Positions 22,349 to 32,640 of a DNA stretch of 64,000 nt are shown here, piece after piece. The first letter of the stretch is position 1. The number at the start of each line of letters is the position of its first letter. The position numbers and the translations under genes were made by a program. Source of the stretch: Sodalis sp. Ffu. Its GTDB lineage: Bacteria > Pseudomonadota > Gammaproteobacteria > Enterobacterales > Enterobacteriaceae. The stretch is taken from the NCBI GenBank assembly GCA_024748595.1, contig CP072944.1, forward strand, positions 404,001 to 468,000, given 5' to 3'. Below the pieces are notes generated by a model, which saw only the letters and a list, made by a program, of their open reading frames with translations, searched no databases and was not told where the DNA came from.

Positions 22349-22420
22349 TTTGCCAGACATAACTCTAGCTGGCAAAGTGCAATTGATGACGGTCACGTGG
22401 AGCCCTGTGCCAGCTTTTTG
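22349..22420 (+). promoter_or_regulatory. Two mutually exclusive hairpins with a T-run
   Basis: Segment 1 TTTGCCAG (22349-22356) pairs with segment 2 CTGGCAAA (22369-22376). Segment 2 as AGCTGGCA (22367-22374) can instead pair with segment 3 TGCCAGCT (22408-22415), which is followed by TTTTTG. Read on the plus strand this has the form of an antiterminator/terminator pair, but no plus-strand gene follows: nadE ends here on the minus strand. It may be an orphaned attenuator or terminator. Confidence 0.35.
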
Positions 22421-22443
22421 TGGCTGATGTCTGGATTCTACCA

Positions 22444-23319
22444 TCAGGCTACTGGATCAGCTGGTCCAGGCACTACATAATGCTTTGAGGGAGATGATTT
22501 CCAGAAATCGTCAAAGACCGTGATCGGCGTCCGCCGTTTATGTTCGGTACACTGGTACCAGTTTTCAATGATGCGTGCAGCTTGCGTAGCAATGATTTTG
22601 CCTTCTAGATAATCATCAATTATTTCGTAAGCCACCCTTAGCGCCGATTCATCAGGCAGTGCGGGACGATCTTCTTCTAGATCGGCAGTCGGTGCTTTTA
22701 GATAAAGATGCTCGGGACAGCCTAAATATTTTAGCAGTGCACGTCCTTGACGTTTGTTAAGTCGGAAGAGGGGATTGATATCAGTTCCACCATCGCCATA
22801 TTTGGTAAAAAAACCAGTTATTGCTTCGGCGGCATGCTCAGTTCCCACAACTAGTCCAGCGGTCATAGCGGCTATACTATATTGTGCTTTCATGCGTTCA
22901 CGAGCCTTTTCATTGCCCTTGATGAAGTCACTCATGGTAATGCCTGCATTGCGCAAAGTTGCTTCACTGGCCAAAATAGCATTTTTGATGTTAATAGTTA
23001 GTACGCGGTCAGGCTGGATAAATACGATGGCGTCCCGGCAGTCCGCTTCATCTTTTTGTTCATCATAAGGCAAGCGTACAGCGATAAACTGATAATTCTG
23101 CAAAGAGGTCTCTTGGCGCAGTTCGCTAATGGCCAGCTGGCAAATTTTTCCCGCTAGGGTCGAATCCTGGCCGCCGCTGATACCTAGTACTAAAGTACGC
23201 AAAAATGTATGTGTTTTTAGATAAGCTTTTAGAAAATCCACGCTGACCCGGACTTCGGCTGCAGGATCTATAACGGGCTTTACGCCGAGCAAAGCAATAA
23301 TTTCTTTTTGTTGTATCAT
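22444..23319 (-). CDS. nadE: NH3-dependent NAD+ synthetase
   Basis: 291 residues. It amidates deamido-NAD with ammonia and ATP, the last step of NAD synthesis. The ATP pyrophosphatase loop SGGQDST is at residues 48-54. [40 protein letters not shown] and [16 protein letters not shown] are the conserved active-site and helix segments. E. coli NadE ends at VFDDFWK (275 residues). Here the frame runs on about 16 residues ([17 protein letters not shown]), probably by stop-codon loss into spacer. The catalytic core is complete. Confidence 0.96.
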   Translation of the reverse strand: MIQQKEIIALLGVKPVIDPAAEVRVSVDFLKAYLKTHTFLRTLVLGISGGQDSTLAGKICQLAISELRQETSLQNYQFIAVRLPYDEQKDEADCRDAIVFIQPDRVLTINIKNAILASEATLRNAGITMSDFIKGNEKARERMKAQYSIAAMTAGLVVGTEHAAEAITGFFTKYGDGGTDINPLFRLNKRQGRALLKYLGCPEHLYLKAPTADLEEDRPALPDESALRVAYEIIDDYLEGKIIATQAARIIENWYQCTEHKRRTPITVFDDFWKSSPSKHYVVPGPADPVA

Positions 23320-23519
23320 TTACTTTATCTCCTGGAAAATGAAGCTTGTGGGTATCGCAATTTTTATGACAACGGTTAGTTTAAAAAAAGTATAAAAGCT
23401 AGAAGCGAAAGGATAACTCGCTACGACCGCTTAATGCTTCTTCATGAGGCCAGCGTATGAACTTTGTGTTCTAACTAGTGTTGCCGGTTCTTTCTTTAAT
23501 AATTAAAAATTATTCATAC

Positions 23520-24290
23520 CACTCATCTGGTAAAAGGAAGACCTATAAGAGTCATTCTATTCAATGACACTGTTCCGTGCATTAGGTCTTACCTTGTTTG
23601 GGCATTGTAATTTAGTAAATATCAAAGATCTGCCAAATAGCCATTTTATTAGTGAAATAGACTTTTCTTATAGCTTATCGAGGGCAACTAATTTTTAGTT
23701 AACAGTCCATCGCATTTAGCATGATGCAGATCATACACTTCGTCGTTGGTGGCTTCTTTAAATTTTTTGACTTAATTACTGCAAGTGTCCAAGTATGCTT
23801 AGGTATATGTTCGATTACTATCGAAGAGGTCATAACTGATGATTTATGTATCGTGGTTATCAATCGGCATATATTGCTTGCTCTAAAGTGTGGTATTTTT
23901 TTGACAGTATGTTCTGCTTTTATTCGTTTTTTCACCAAAGACTTTAAGTTTAATAGCGTTAATATCACTATGTAGTTGCGTGTCGAGATTTTTATCATCA
24001 TATGAAGCTTTTCAAGCCCGTTTACTGATTATATGGTAGAGCTCAGGCGAAAATTACAACATTTATAAAACAAAACTATAATTTTTGTAGGTGTGATGGC
24101 TATTTTTAAATGTGTATTAGAGCTTTTTTAAAATAATTTTATTTTCTCATATTTATATAGCAACTTAGGTATCTAATTAAAATGTTAGAGCCGTGTTTGA
24201 TGAGTGCTTTATTGTAGTTCGGCTAATTAGTAATTAAAAAATTTTTTGTATAAAGTTAGTGATCATCTAATTCATTGATGATTAAAAATA
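23520..24290 (-). mobile_element. Decayed IS903-group element, reverse, nearly full span
   Basis: At about 770 bp this is one of the longest copies. Minus-strand scraps in order are an N-terminal KRGSL-like region at about 24190-24230, an AITTV region near 24090, TLLNLKSLVKK (the TGLKVFGE region, shifted) near 23900-23950, TTIHKSSVMT near 23850, and AMSRIK-like sequence near 23640. Neither frame nor stops allow a working transposase. The terminal sequence near 24255-24290 resembles that of other reverse copies. Confidence 0.7.
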
Positions 24291-24309
24291 AATCTAGAAA
24301 TTGCTCATA

Positions 24310-24560
24310 GCGTTAGGGCTATTGTGCTAAAATTTTTAATGAAGACGAATGAAAAGTTAGAATACATGGTCAGGAAAACGTTGTAGCTGTCGTACACTGC
24401 ATGTGGTGGCTGTATCATACACATGAGATTATAAAAATGTCACGTATACAAAAGCATTAGAAAAATTAAGAGATTTATCGACGGTAAGATTTTATTTAAC
24501 AGCGGCTTTGCCACACTATCATGTGGTGATGGGCTCTTCCCTTATAGCGTCAGCAGTACT
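24310..24560 (+). mobile_element. Decayed IS903-group fragment, forward, abutting the reverse copy
   Basis: It starts mid-transposase: LKFLMKTNEK (the LKVFGEGEWK region) at about 24330-24350, then atacatggtcaggaaaacg (HGQEKR) near 24362 and an AMSRIQKH scrap at about 24435. It abuts the reverse copy tail-to-middle, the same arrangement seen at 9529-10715. Confidence 0.6.
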
Positions 24561-24787
24561 ATTTTGCCTCGTTTAGAAGTAGTTCCTTCAGCGCATCGAA
24601 GTAATTCTGATTTTACTGCTTTATCCAGCATCTGTACCATTATGCGACTAAATGATAATATCCTCGTTCACCTGGAATTAATATTAGGTTTAAGCATCAG
24701 AGTAAGTTCAGGAATAATAGTTTCCAGGTTGATTATCGCAACATAAATTCTCTTTACAAGGTAGGGGGTAAAAGAAGTTGTTCTACC

Positions 24788-25507
24788 TTAGGCTATTTGT
24801 TCGAATATTAAATCCCATACACCATGTCCCAATTTTTGGCCTCGCTGTTCAAACTTGGTTAAGGGGCGATTTTTCGGCCGTGGCACATAGTCGTTTTGAT
24901 AGGAAATATTCCGAAAATTTTTAGAAGCGGTCATGACTTTGAGCATTTGTTCAGCATAAGGTTTCCAGTCCGTCGCCATATGGAAAATGCCACCGACGGC
25001 CAGCTTGCGACCCACCAATGTTACAAACGGTGGTTGAATAATCCGCCGTTTATTATGACGAGCCTTATGCCAGGGATCGGGGAAAAATATTTGCAATCGC
25101 GTCAAGCTCCGATCTGAGATTTTATTTTCCATCACTTCTACTGCATCGTGGTACATCATGCGCAGATTACTTAAGCCAGATTTATGTGCGTTGGATAAAC
25201 AAGCGCCGACACCAGGCAAATAAACTTCGATTCCAAAAAAATTATGCTGTGGAAGCGCCGTTGCCATGGTGATCAAAGAAGCTCCCATACCAAAACCAAT
25301 TTCCAGTGTTACCGGCGCTTGACGGCCGAATAAGGCGTCAAAATTTAGGGTATGCACCTGATAATTTACGCCCATTTCCATCCAGTAATGATCCAGAGCA
25401 TATTGTTGGCTTTTGGTCAAACGTCCCTGACGACAGACAAAACTGCGAATACGTCGCACTGTACCACCATTCTCGTTGAATTTGGGGGAGATGACATGGT
25501 TGTTCAT
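24788..25507 (-). CDS. trmB: tRNA (guanine-N7-)-methyltransferase
   Basis: 239 residues from the ATG at 25507. It makes m7G46 in tRNA variable loops using [18 protein letters not shown] is the SAM-binding motif and [16 protein letters not shown] is the catalytic tRNA-binding signature; [22 protein letters not shown] closes the protein. I chose [15 protein letters not shown] as the N-terminus because it aligns with E. coli TrmB; an upstream in-frame ATG would add 24 residues without family support. It lies divergent from the mutY remnant, as in E. coli. Confidence 0.95.
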   Translation of the reverse strand: MNNHVISPKFNENGGTVRRIRSFVCRQGRLTKSQQYALDHYWMEMGVNYQVHTLNFDALFGRQAPVTLEIGFGMGASLITMATALPQHNFFGIEVYLPGVGACLSNAHKSGLSNLRMMYHDAVEVMENKISDRSLTRLQIFFPDPWHKARHNKRRIIQPPFVTLVGRKLAVGGIFHMATDWKPYAEQMLKVMTASKNFRNISYQNDYVPRPKNRPLTKFEQRGQKLGHGVWDLIFEQIA

Positions 25508-25687
25508 GACGTTTATAATATGAAAAAGTTGACTGACGCACATTATGCAAAGATAACGCTGTTTAGCAAGTATGCACATAGGTAATATTAGAGAAAAAAT
25601 ACCTATTTACAGCTCATTTACACTATGCTCCAATTGTATGGAATAACAGCTAAAATATTTTGCCCCTTAACTAAGGTTTCCTTAATA

Positions 25688-26620
25688 ATGCAAACATCTT
25701 AGTTCGCGCAACAAGTGTTGGACGAAGTTATGCTACACAGACTCAGGTAATAACGGTTATACTTTCTTTTTAGCGCTTTATGGCCAAATTTTTGACTATC
25801 ACCCAATTGGCCGGCCGTGCACCACTGGATGAGATGCTGCATTTATGGATCGGGCTAATTTATTACGCCCGTCCCGCAATTTACTAAAACAGCGCAAATA
25901 ATTACCGAACGCTATGACGGCGTATTATCTACGGACTTTAAAACTATTATGACGCTGCTAGGTATTGGTCGTTCTACTATGTTGGCTTTTTTGGAACATA
26001 AGTACCAATCTATTCTTGACGTTAACGTGCAACAGATGTTGGCTGGTTATTAGGCTGGTTTAGCAAACGTAGAGTAGAACAACACCTGTGGTAATTGAGT
26101 CAGCAAGTTACTCCGGCACATGGAGTGGCACAATTTCAGACGATCGATGATGATGGAATGGCGCTCTGGGTTTATACCAACTCTCGGCAGTGCTTAATGT
26201 TGGTTGTTAGTCCTATTATAGGCATAGCGTACCAGTTATTTTAGTAAAAAATCTACATAACGACACAGAAGAAAACCGTTTGGTTTCTCCCAGTTTAACA
26301 TGGCAATAATCTATGGCTGTAGCAGTAACCATCTGTCGGTCTAGGGGAGTTTGTTATGTTTCCTGAAATTAGCCATACCAGAAGAACGGGATTTTTGGCT
26401 GCCTAACAAAAGGTTTGTTAGGCAGCTAGTGTGAACAAATCACCGTGTTTCTCCATACTTTTATTTTTATTGGAATAGTACCGATATGGCTGAATGTTAG
26501 CACTATACTAAGCTGCACGGATGTATGCAGCGTACTCTGGTATATACTACTCTAGCTTGCCGGCTATAGGACTAACTGCAAACCAGTACAGTCTCCTAAT
26601 TATTGTAACTGGATCAACTC
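25688..26620 (+). pseudogene. mutY: Adenine DNA glycosylase, decayed
   Basis: The E. coli order trmB | mutY-yggX-mltC places mutY here, and all parts of the protein can be read in broken frames. MQTS-stop-FAQQVLD starts at 25688, then a deletion, then EVML and VIPYF (25725-25765), [14 protein letters not shown] (25810-25845), QQVTPAHGVAQF (26102-26140), PSVGLGEF (near 26330) and a C-terminal domain ending near 26615 (FSHFHLDIVPMWL-like region in shifted frames). Premature stops, frameshifts and loss of the active-site segment show it is dead. MutY normally removes A opposite 8-oxoG, so loss should raise G:C to T:A changes. Confidence 0.88.
26398..26426. repeat. Perfect 13-bp inverted repeat inside the mutY remnant
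   Basis: GCTGCCTAACAAA (26398-26410), spacer AGG, then TTTGTTAGGCAGC (26414-26426): a perfect 13-bp arm with a 3-base loop. It falls in what was mutY coding sequence (C-terminal domain), so it is unlikely to be a native terminator. A second complementary T-run is lacking. Confidence 0.8.
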
Positions 26621-26671
26621 CTGTAAGTTATCTAGTGACAGACACTGTCAATAATTAAAGAGGAATTAATA

Positions 26672-26944
26672 ATGAATAAAAAGATTTACTGCGTTTTTTT
26701 GCAACGTGAAGCCGAAGGGCTGGATTTTCAATTTTATCCAGGGGAACTGGGTCAACGTATCTTTGAAAATATTTCTAAAGAAGCCTGGGCCCAATGGCAG
26801 AGCAAACAAACCATGATAATCAATGAAAAAAAACTCAGCATGATGAATGTAATCGATCGTAAAGTGCTGGAGCAAGAGATGGTGCACTTTTTATTCGAAG
26901 GTCAAAATGTTTATATCCAGGGATATACCCCGCCTAGCAAATAA
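26672..26944 (+). CDS. yggX: Fe(2+)-trafficking protein YggX
   Basis: 90 residues, matching E. coli YggX in length and nearly throughout: [47 protein letters not shown] and [22 protein letters not shown]. YggX is a small cytosolic protein linked to iron handling and protection of Fe-S clusters from oxidation. The conserved Cys6 is present. A strong agaggaa ribosome site precedes the ATG. The loss of mutY directly upstream has not touched this gene; mltC starts 53 bases downstream, so the pair is probably cotranscribed. Confidence 0.96.
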   Translation: MNKKIYCVFLQREAEGLDFQFYPGELGQRIFENISKEAWAQWQSKQTMIINEKKLSMMNVIDRKVLEQEMVHFLFEGQNVYIQGYTPPSK

Positions 26945-26996
26945 TTCCTTATCGTGGTACGTTGATCTTCAAAATAGTCTTGACCCATCCCGCAAC

Positions 26997-28070
26997 ATGA
27001 AAATTTTTCTAATTTTATTGGTCGTTGCTCCCTTATTGATATCCTGTTCGAGTAGTAAAAATAATGCTGAACATGAAGCATGTATTAAAGACACCAATAG
27101 TTTTGATATCTTAATGGGGCAATTTGCCCATAACATTGAAAATCTATGGGGGTTGAATGAGGTCCTGATCGCAGGACCAAAAGATTACGTTAAATATACC
27201 GATCAATACGGGACCCGTAGTCATATTAACTTTAATGCTGGTACGATTATAGTGCAAACTATAGCTGGCGACAATCCGACGGCACATTTGCGCCAGGCTC
27301 TTATCAGCACATTATTAATGGGTAACGACCTAGGATCTATCGATCTTTACTCCGATGTGGACGATATGCCCATAAGTAAAGAACCCTTCCTTTATGGTCA
27401 GGTGCTGGACAACAATGGTGAACCGATCCGATGGCCATGGCGTGCTACCCATTTCGCTGATTATTTGTTGCAAACTCGTATGCAAACCATTACTTCTGGC
27501 TTACATCAAATTTGGTCCGTTACGATTCAGATGGTTCCCAACCATGTGGACAAACGTGCCCATAAATATCTGGGCATGGTGCGTAAAGCCTCACAGCGTT
27601 ATGGCATAGACGAGTCGTTAATTTTAGCGATTATGCAGACTGAATCTAGCTTTAACCCTTACGCGGTTAGTCATTCCGACGCACTGGGCTTAATGCAAGT
27701 GGTACAACATAGCGCTGGCCATGATGTATTCAAAATGAAGGGTAAATGGGGCCAGCCAAGCCGCCGCTATTTGTTCGATCCGAGAAAGAATATCGATATC
27801 GGTACCGCGTATTTAGCGATGCTACAGAATAGCTATTTAGCGAGCATAGTCAATCCAACTTCACGGCGCTATGCAGTGATCACTGCTTACAATGGTGGTG
27901 CGGGCAGCGTGTTACGAGTTTTTTCGCTTGATCAAAACCGGGCATTCCAGATCATTAACAACATGCAGCCGGAAGATGTTTATCAAGCTCTTTTCACCCG
28001 CCATCCATCGACAGAATCCCGACGTTATCTGTATAAGGTGAATATTTTGCAAAAACATTACCGACGCTGA
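26997..28070 (+). CDS. mltC: Membrane-bound lytic murein transglycosylase C
   Basis: 357 residues from the ATG at 26997 (E. coli 359). It cleaves peptidoglycan to 1,6-anhydro-muropeptides at the outer membrane inner face. The N-terminus [21 protein letters not shown] is a lipoprotein signal with Cys17 as the lipid site. The transglycosylase domain carries the catalytic Glu in [16 protein letters not shown], followed by [13 protein letters not shown] and [11 protein letters not shown]. An upstream in-frame ATG overlapping yggX is rejected because the signal peptide begins here. It is kept although mepA and mlaA are dead. Confidence 0.95.
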   Translation: MKIFLILLVVAPLLISCSSSKNNAEHEACIKDTNSFDILMGQFAHNIENLWGLNEVLIAGPKDYVKYTDQYGTRSHINFNAGTIIVQTIAGDNPTAHLRQALISTLLMGNDLGSIDLYSDVDDMPISKEPFLYGQVLDNNGEPIRWPWRATHFADYLLQTRMQTITSGLHQIWSVTIQMVPNHVDKRAHKYLGMVRKASQRYGIDESLILAIMQTESSFNPYAVSHSDALGLMQVVQHSAGHDVFKMKGKWGQPSRRYLFDPRKNIDIGTAYLAMLQNSYLASIVNPTSRRYAVITAYNGGAGSVLRVFSLDQNRAFQIINNMQPEDVYQALFTRHPSTESRRYLYKVNILQKHYRR

Positions 28071-28479
28071 CAATGATAGATCTTCCCGTCTATGATTGCT
28101 CCGGAATAATCAATTATAACCGTTACCTCGGTTTTTATGCGATTTTACTGTTTTTTACATTATCTATAATGTTGCAAATTTAGAGATTTATTGATCAATC
28201 CCTGGGCAGGTTACCGTCTTGCCAACCGACAACTTAAAGCAAGTAGTAAGTTGTCGAACTTGCTTTAAGTTAAACTTGGGATAGTCAACTACATGATACA
28301 CGCTGACCTAGGCTAACGGGTTTAGCTCTTACTACCTAAACCCCTGTAATTTTGATAAAGAGCTATATATTAATCATTCCCCCCTCTTCTCAGGAAATAA
28401 AATAACGACATGTCAGGAGCTTTGCTTATTTTTTTTAATTAAAGGTTATTCCCACTGGTTTATACTAGGGATACTACTA
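28071..28479. other. Spacer after mltC with a perfect hairpin
   Basis: nupG follows mltC in E. coli; I found no transporter-like peptides here. AACTTAAAGCAAGT (28231-28244) pairs perfectly with ACTTGCTTTAAGTT (28258-28271). GACAACTT (28228-28235) can alternatively pair with AAGTTGTC (28248-28255), so two overlapping folds compete. Confidence 0.5.
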
Positions 28480-29018
28480 CTATACTAAATAGAGTAATTT
28501 TATTCCTGACATGGCTATTCCGTTATAGGTCTGAGCGGATGATACATGTGTTATTAATTGCCACATGCTACTAGCGTTCTCTAGTAGCGCTTTTTCTTGA
28601 CCATGTATTCTGCTTTTTCATCATTCTCTTTCAATCAAAGAGCTTCAAGCCTTAATAAAAAATGTCGCTGTGTCGAGTTATTATCATGACATTAATCTTA
28701 ATTTAAGTACGTTTTATTGAAGCAAGTCATTTGGGGCTACGTTGTAATGCTTCTTCTGTCAGAACTGTAGTCCTTTTACATCATTTACATCATATAGCTG
28801 TGAGCCATCTTTGAATAGTATATTGGATAAGTTTTTTAATCGGCTTTCTTCTAGCAGCTATGGCTAGAAGTATCCCATCAGAACATAAGTGAGCCGTGTT
28901 TGATTATAGTGTTTTATAGAGTGGGCCTAATTTGAAAATTTCCTTGCCTATAAGAAATTATTTCTTGGTGATCTACTTCTATTATTAAAAATTATAGTCC
29001 GATTTATTTAAAACCAGA
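28480..29018 (-). mobile_element. Decayed IS903-group element, reverse
   Basis: The right end at 29001-29018 (gatttatttaaaaccaga) matches the terminal repeat. On the minus strand the RIHGQEKR region appears at about 28590-28615, LKLFD (LKVFG) near 28640, AIRRMAHSY-like sequence near 28795-28830, and N-terminal coding pieces near 28880-28920. The transposase end near 28500-28530 matches AMSRI-like sequence. Frames are broken. Confidence 0.65.
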
Positions 29019-29499
29019 GAGACACGTTAATTTTCCAGTTAAACATGGAGTTCTTCTTTCACGTTTGCTGTCAATCTTAGCCGCAGGTACCAAGACTAGC
29101 ATATCGCCGTTGTGATAAAATAGTTCTACAGTATTTGTTATTCATTCTGCTAAAAGCGTTGGTATAAAGCTTGGCTTACTATCAAAACGGTAACCTTGGT
29201 GTCGTGGGCTCTAAAAATACATATTATATGCTTTGTCAGGGCGGAGTTGATGTAGAAAATAGCGTATTACACCTGGGATTTCCTTAACTGAACCTGTCAA
29301 GTGGTACTTTTTGGTTGGTAGTTATGAATCTGTCTGCCTGTTGGACAGTTAAGGCTCTTTCGAGCTTGTTCTAGTCTTGTACGAGCTATAGTAGTTACAA
29401 TTACCCCTGCAATGGGGGTAAATGAGTAAATATTGCGATTTAAGCAGAATCACTGGTTACATACCATCTCCGTCATAATTTGCGTTCTATGAGATTGCT
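29019..29499. other. Spacer downstream of smrB, content unassigned
   Basis: Plus-strand scraps at about 29172-29290 (YYQNGNLGVVGSKNTYYM) look like part of a real outer-membrane or secreted protein, but I could not name it. sixA neighbours smrB in E. coli and was not recognised here. Confidence 0.3.
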
Positions 29500-30030
29500 T
29501 TATTCGCTTAAATCCACCAAAATTAACAGCGCCGCGTTGCCGCCAAAATTTTTAGGTGCTTGATGAAAGCCGATCACATCAGGATGATGTGCCAACCACC
29601 ACGGTATTTGCTGTTTTAATATATGCTTACCGTGGCCATGCATCACACTGGCGCAGTACACTTGTTCACGCCGGCAGGCGGCAATAAACGCCCCCAGTTC
29701 CTGTTTAGCTTCTGTTTGCGTTAAACCGTGTAGATCCAGAAATAGCTCTGGGGTATAATCGCCGCGCTGAAGCTTTTTCATTTCATCTGATCTGGTACCT
29801 GGTCGTATATAGCGCGTCGGTCCTTGCTTTTGCAGCAGTGGCTGAAATTCATCGGGAAAATAAAAATTAGCTTCCAGCTGCTTCTGGCGCAAGAGGCTGG
29901 TTAACATGGTAGTTGTTCTGCGGAATGGCCTAGACGGTTTTACTGTATCCTGTTGCAAGAGTTTGGTACCTACCATCGTTTGCCGGAACAATCGCCGTTC
30001 CTTTTCTGCCAATTTAAATCTCTTTTTCAT
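29500..30030 (-). CDS. smrB: Endonuclease SmrB (ribosome rescue factor)
   Basis: 176 residues. SmrB has a C-terminal Smr domain that cleaves mRNA between collided ribosomes, initiating rescue. The domain motifs [21 protein letters not shown] and [21 protein letters not shown] are intact (about residues 97-150), including the DLHG and HGHGKH signatures. E. coli SmrB is about 183 residues, so the C-terminus is slightly short. It is divergent from prmB across 157 bases, as in E. coli. Confidence 0.93.
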   Translation of the reverse strand: MKKRFKLAEKERRLFRQTMVGTKLLQQDTVKPSRPFRRTTTMLTSLLRQKQLEANFYFPDEFQPLLQKQGPTRYIRPGTRSDEMKKLQRGDYTPELFLDLHGLTQTEAKQELGAFIAACRREQVYCASVMHGHGKHILKQQIPWWLAHHPDVIGFHQAPKNFGGNAALLILVDLSE

Positions 30031-30187
30031 TTTTTGATTTTACGCGCGCTTGTTTTATCAGTTTATTTTTTGGACGGAGAAAATATCGTAATCTTCACCG
30101 AAGGTAAGTTGCTTGCTAATTTGTTTGTCACTTTATGGCAAACTAACGTTATAGAATATAAGCAATATATATTGTCGGAGAATCATA

Positions 30188-31120
30188 TTGAATAAATTTT
30201 TTATGGATGAGGTAGTAGCGGAAATGCATACTATACTAGATATGTTGCGTTGGACGTTCAGTCAATTTAAAACCACGCAGATTTATTATGGCCACGGTAC
30301 GGATAATCCTTGGGATGAAGCGCTACGATTGGTATTACCTAGTCTGTTTTTGCCGCTGGATCTGCCACTTGAAATGTATAGCGCGCGTCTGACCTCCGAC
30401 GAACGAGCCCGAATAGTAGAGAGGGTCATTCTACGGGTAAACAAGCGTATTCCAGTGTCCTACCTGATCAATAAAGCCTGGTTCTGCGGTCTAGAATTTT
30501 ATGTGGATGAGCGTGTATTCATCCCCCGTTCTCCCATTAGTGAGCTGATTAACGACCATTTTTACGATTTTCAGTCTCATCCACCGCAACATATACTTGA
30601 TATGTGTACCGGTAGTGGCTGTATCGCCATTGCCAGTGCGTTTATTTATCCAGAAGCCGAAATTGATGCGGTTGATATTTCCACTGATGTGTTGGCAGTG
30701 ACCGAACACAATATTCAGGACCATAACGTGGAGCAGCGTGTAATTCCCATCTGCTCTGATTTATTTCGCGGCTTGCCGTCTCTGGCCTATGATATCATCG
30801 TCACCAATCCCCCTTATGTGGATGAAGAAGATATAAATGATATGCCGGAAGAATTTCAAGCTGAGCCGTTGCTAGGTTTTGCAGCCGGCAGTGATGGATT
30901 AAAGCTAGTGCGTCGTATTCTAGCTTGCGCGCCAGACTATCTTACCGATGACGGCGTGCTGGTTTGTGAAGTGGGCAATAGTAGGGTGCACTTGATGAAA
31001 CTTTATCCGCAGGTACCATGCCGTTGGCTAGCATTAGCAAACGGAGGCAAGGGCGTTTTTATGCTGACTCGTCGTCAATTGGTGAATTGCAGTGAAATTT
31101 TTAAGTTGTACCGTGACTGA
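30188..31120 (+). CDS. prmB: Ribosomal protein L3 N5-glutamine methyltransferase
   Basis: 310 residues. It methylates a glutamine of ribosomal protein L3 with [16 protein letters not shown] at about residues 37-49 is the family N-terminal signature. [15 protein letters not shown] is the SAM motif and [16 protein letters not shown] carries the catalytic NPPY. The start is TTG after a cggagaa ribosome site; the next ATG is at residue 6, so the ORF start matches E. coli MDKIFVDEAV. aroC follows 94 bases later in the same orientation. Confidence 0.95.
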   Translation: MNKFFMDEVVAEMHTILDMLRWTFSQFKTTQIYYGHGTDNPWDEALRLVLPSLFLPLDLPLEMYSARLTSDERARIVERVILRVNKRIPVSYLINKAWFCGLEFYVDERVFIPRSPISELINDHFYDFQSHPPQHILDMCTGSGCIAIASAFIYPEAEIDAVDISTDVLAVTEHNIQDHNVEQRVIPICSDLFRGLPSLAYDIIVTNPPYVDEEDINDMPEEFQAEPLLGFAAGSDGLKLVRRILACAPDYLTDDGVLVCEVGNSRVHLMKLYPQVPCRWLALANGGKGVFMLTRRQLVNCSEIFKLYRD

Positions 31121-31214
31121 TCAGCATACCGACAGTTATCCGTAACACTTGTGCGCTACGTAGGAGCTATTACGGTTACTGTGTGTTTTATAGGCATTGG
31201 GAAGGAGTCCCCAG

Positions 31215-32300
31215 ATGGCAGGGAACAGTATTGGACAGTTTTTTCGCGTTACTACTTTTGGTGAGTCGCATGGGCTGGCGTTGGGTGGAATTGTTGATGG
31301 TGTACCGCCTGGCATTTCCCTGAGTGAAAAGGATTTGCAGCATGATCTTAACCGCCGTCGCCCCGGGACTTCTCGCTATACCACCCAGCGTCGCGAGCCA
31401 GATCAGGTGCAGATTCTTTCCGGCGTATTCGACGGGCTGACCACCGGTACTAGTATCGGTTTGCTAATTGAAAATACTGATCAACGTTCGCAAGATTACA
31501 ACGCAATTAAGGATCTTTATCGACCAGGTCATGCCGATTATAGCTATGACCAGAAATATGGCCGACGTGATTACCGTGGCGGTGGTCGTTCTTCGGCGCG
31601 CGAAACAGTGGTGCGCGTTGCAACCGGCGCTATCGCTAAAAAATACCTGGCCGAGCAGTACGGTGTAAAAGTGCGGGGTTTTCTGGCGCAAATGGGTGAT
31701 GTTTATTGTAAGCTAAAAGACTGGGCTCAGGTGGAACAAAATCCGTTTTTTTGCCCCGATGTTAACCGATTGGAAGAGTTGGACGCGTTAATGCGTGATT
31801 TGAAAAAAACCGGTAACTCCATTGGCGCGAAAGTGACAGTAGTGGCAGAAAACCTGCCAGCTGGGCTGGGGGAGCCGGTATTCGATCGTCTTGATGCTGA
31901 TTTGGCCCATGCGCTGATGAGCATCAATGCGGTAAAAGGTGTTGAAATTGGTGATGGCTTCTCGGTTATTACCAAGCGTGGAAGTGAAAACCGTGACGAA
32001 ATAACTCCCGCCGGTTTTCAAAGCAACCATGCCGGCGGTATTTTTGGAGGCATCAGCAGCGGGCAGCCAGTAATTGCGCATTTGGCACTGAAACCTACCT
32101 CTAGCATCATGGTGCCAGGTAGAACTGTGACCATCCGCAACGAAGCGGTGGAGATGGTTACTCATGGCCGTCACGACCCTTGTGTCGGTATCCGAGCCGT
32201 GCCTATTGCAGAGGCGATGATGGCGATAGTATTGATGGATCACCTGTTACGGCAACGAGCGCAATGCGGAAATGTGATTGCGGCAGCACCGATATGGTAA
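31215..32300 (+). CDS. aroC: Chorismate synthase
   Basis: 361 residues from the ATG at 31215, equal to E. coli AroC. It converts EPSP to chorismate using reduced FMN as cofactor. The N-terminus [20 protein letters not shown] holds a catalytic His (GESHG), [17 protein letters not shown] is the loop that closes on substrate, and [19 protein letters not shown] is the third signature. I prefer this ATG to the one 18 bases upstream because it aligns with the family and has the aaggagt ribosome site. Chorismate feeds folate, ubiquinone and aromatic amino acids. Confidence 0.97.
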   Translation: MAGNSIGQFFRVTTFGESHGLALGGIVDGVPPGISLSEKDLQHDLNRRRPGTSRYTTQRREPDQVQILSGVFDGLTTGTSIGLLIENTDQRSQDYNAIKDLYRPGHADYSYDQKYGRRDYRGGGRSSARETVVRVATGAIAKKYLAEQYGVKVRGFLAQMGDVYCKLKDWAQVEQNPFFCPDVNRLEELDALMRDLKKTGNSIGAKVTVVAENLPAGLGEPVFDRLDADLAHALMSINAVKGVEIGDGFSVITKRGSENRDEITPAGFQSNHAGGIFGGISSGQPVIAHLALKPTSSIMVPGRTVTIRNEAVEMVTHGRHDPCVGIRAVPIAEAMMAIVLMDHLLRQRAQCGNVIAAAPIW

Positions 32301-32374
32301 CGGTATGCATTATGGTTTATTGTGATTGTTGGCAAGAATGGCACTAAGCTACAGAAACCATTAATCCTTCCGGG

Positions 32375-32640
32375 ACACATCAATGTCTGGTTTGGATGTA
32401 GCTACTATGTCTAAAGTGTGTAGTAATTACTGCTTCGTCTGTGCACTACAAACTACCATGTTGATACACTGGCGATCGATTGGTTACAGTAGAGTCCAAT
32501 CCTGCTTTTGGTCCTCGACCCATAAGCATGTGCAACTGCGTTGGCCATGCATTATTTTGCTAAGGCATAGTCACTTAACAGAACAGAAATTGAATATCGC
32601 ATCCTTCTTAGCTCCCTCATTAGAATCATCCTCATAGCAC
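32375..32640 (+). pseudogene. mepA: Murein endopeptidase MepA, truncated remnant
   Basis: mepA follows aroC in E. coli. The remnant reads SGLDVA at about 32386-32402 (E. coli QTGLDVDIF) and then, after a large internal deletion, VQSCFWSSTHKHVQLRWP at 32494-32547. That aligns with E. coli VRPWFQHRAHMHVRLRCP, including the HxH zinc pair. The N-terminal signal and most of the catalytic domain are gone, so the fragment cannot be a functional enzyme even though it is an open frame. Confidence 0.75.

Noticed and set aside
24788-25579. Longer trmB start at 25579 (24 extra residues)
   Set aside because: The extra N-terminus has no family support; ATG at 25507 aligns with TrmB.
26907-28070. Longer mltC start overlapping yggX
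   Set aside because: The lipoprotein signal peptide begins at the ATG at 26997; the upstream part is shadow of yggX.
31197-32300. aroC start at 31197 (six residues longer)
   Set aside because: The family start MAGNSIGQ and the aaggagt ribosome site favour 31215.
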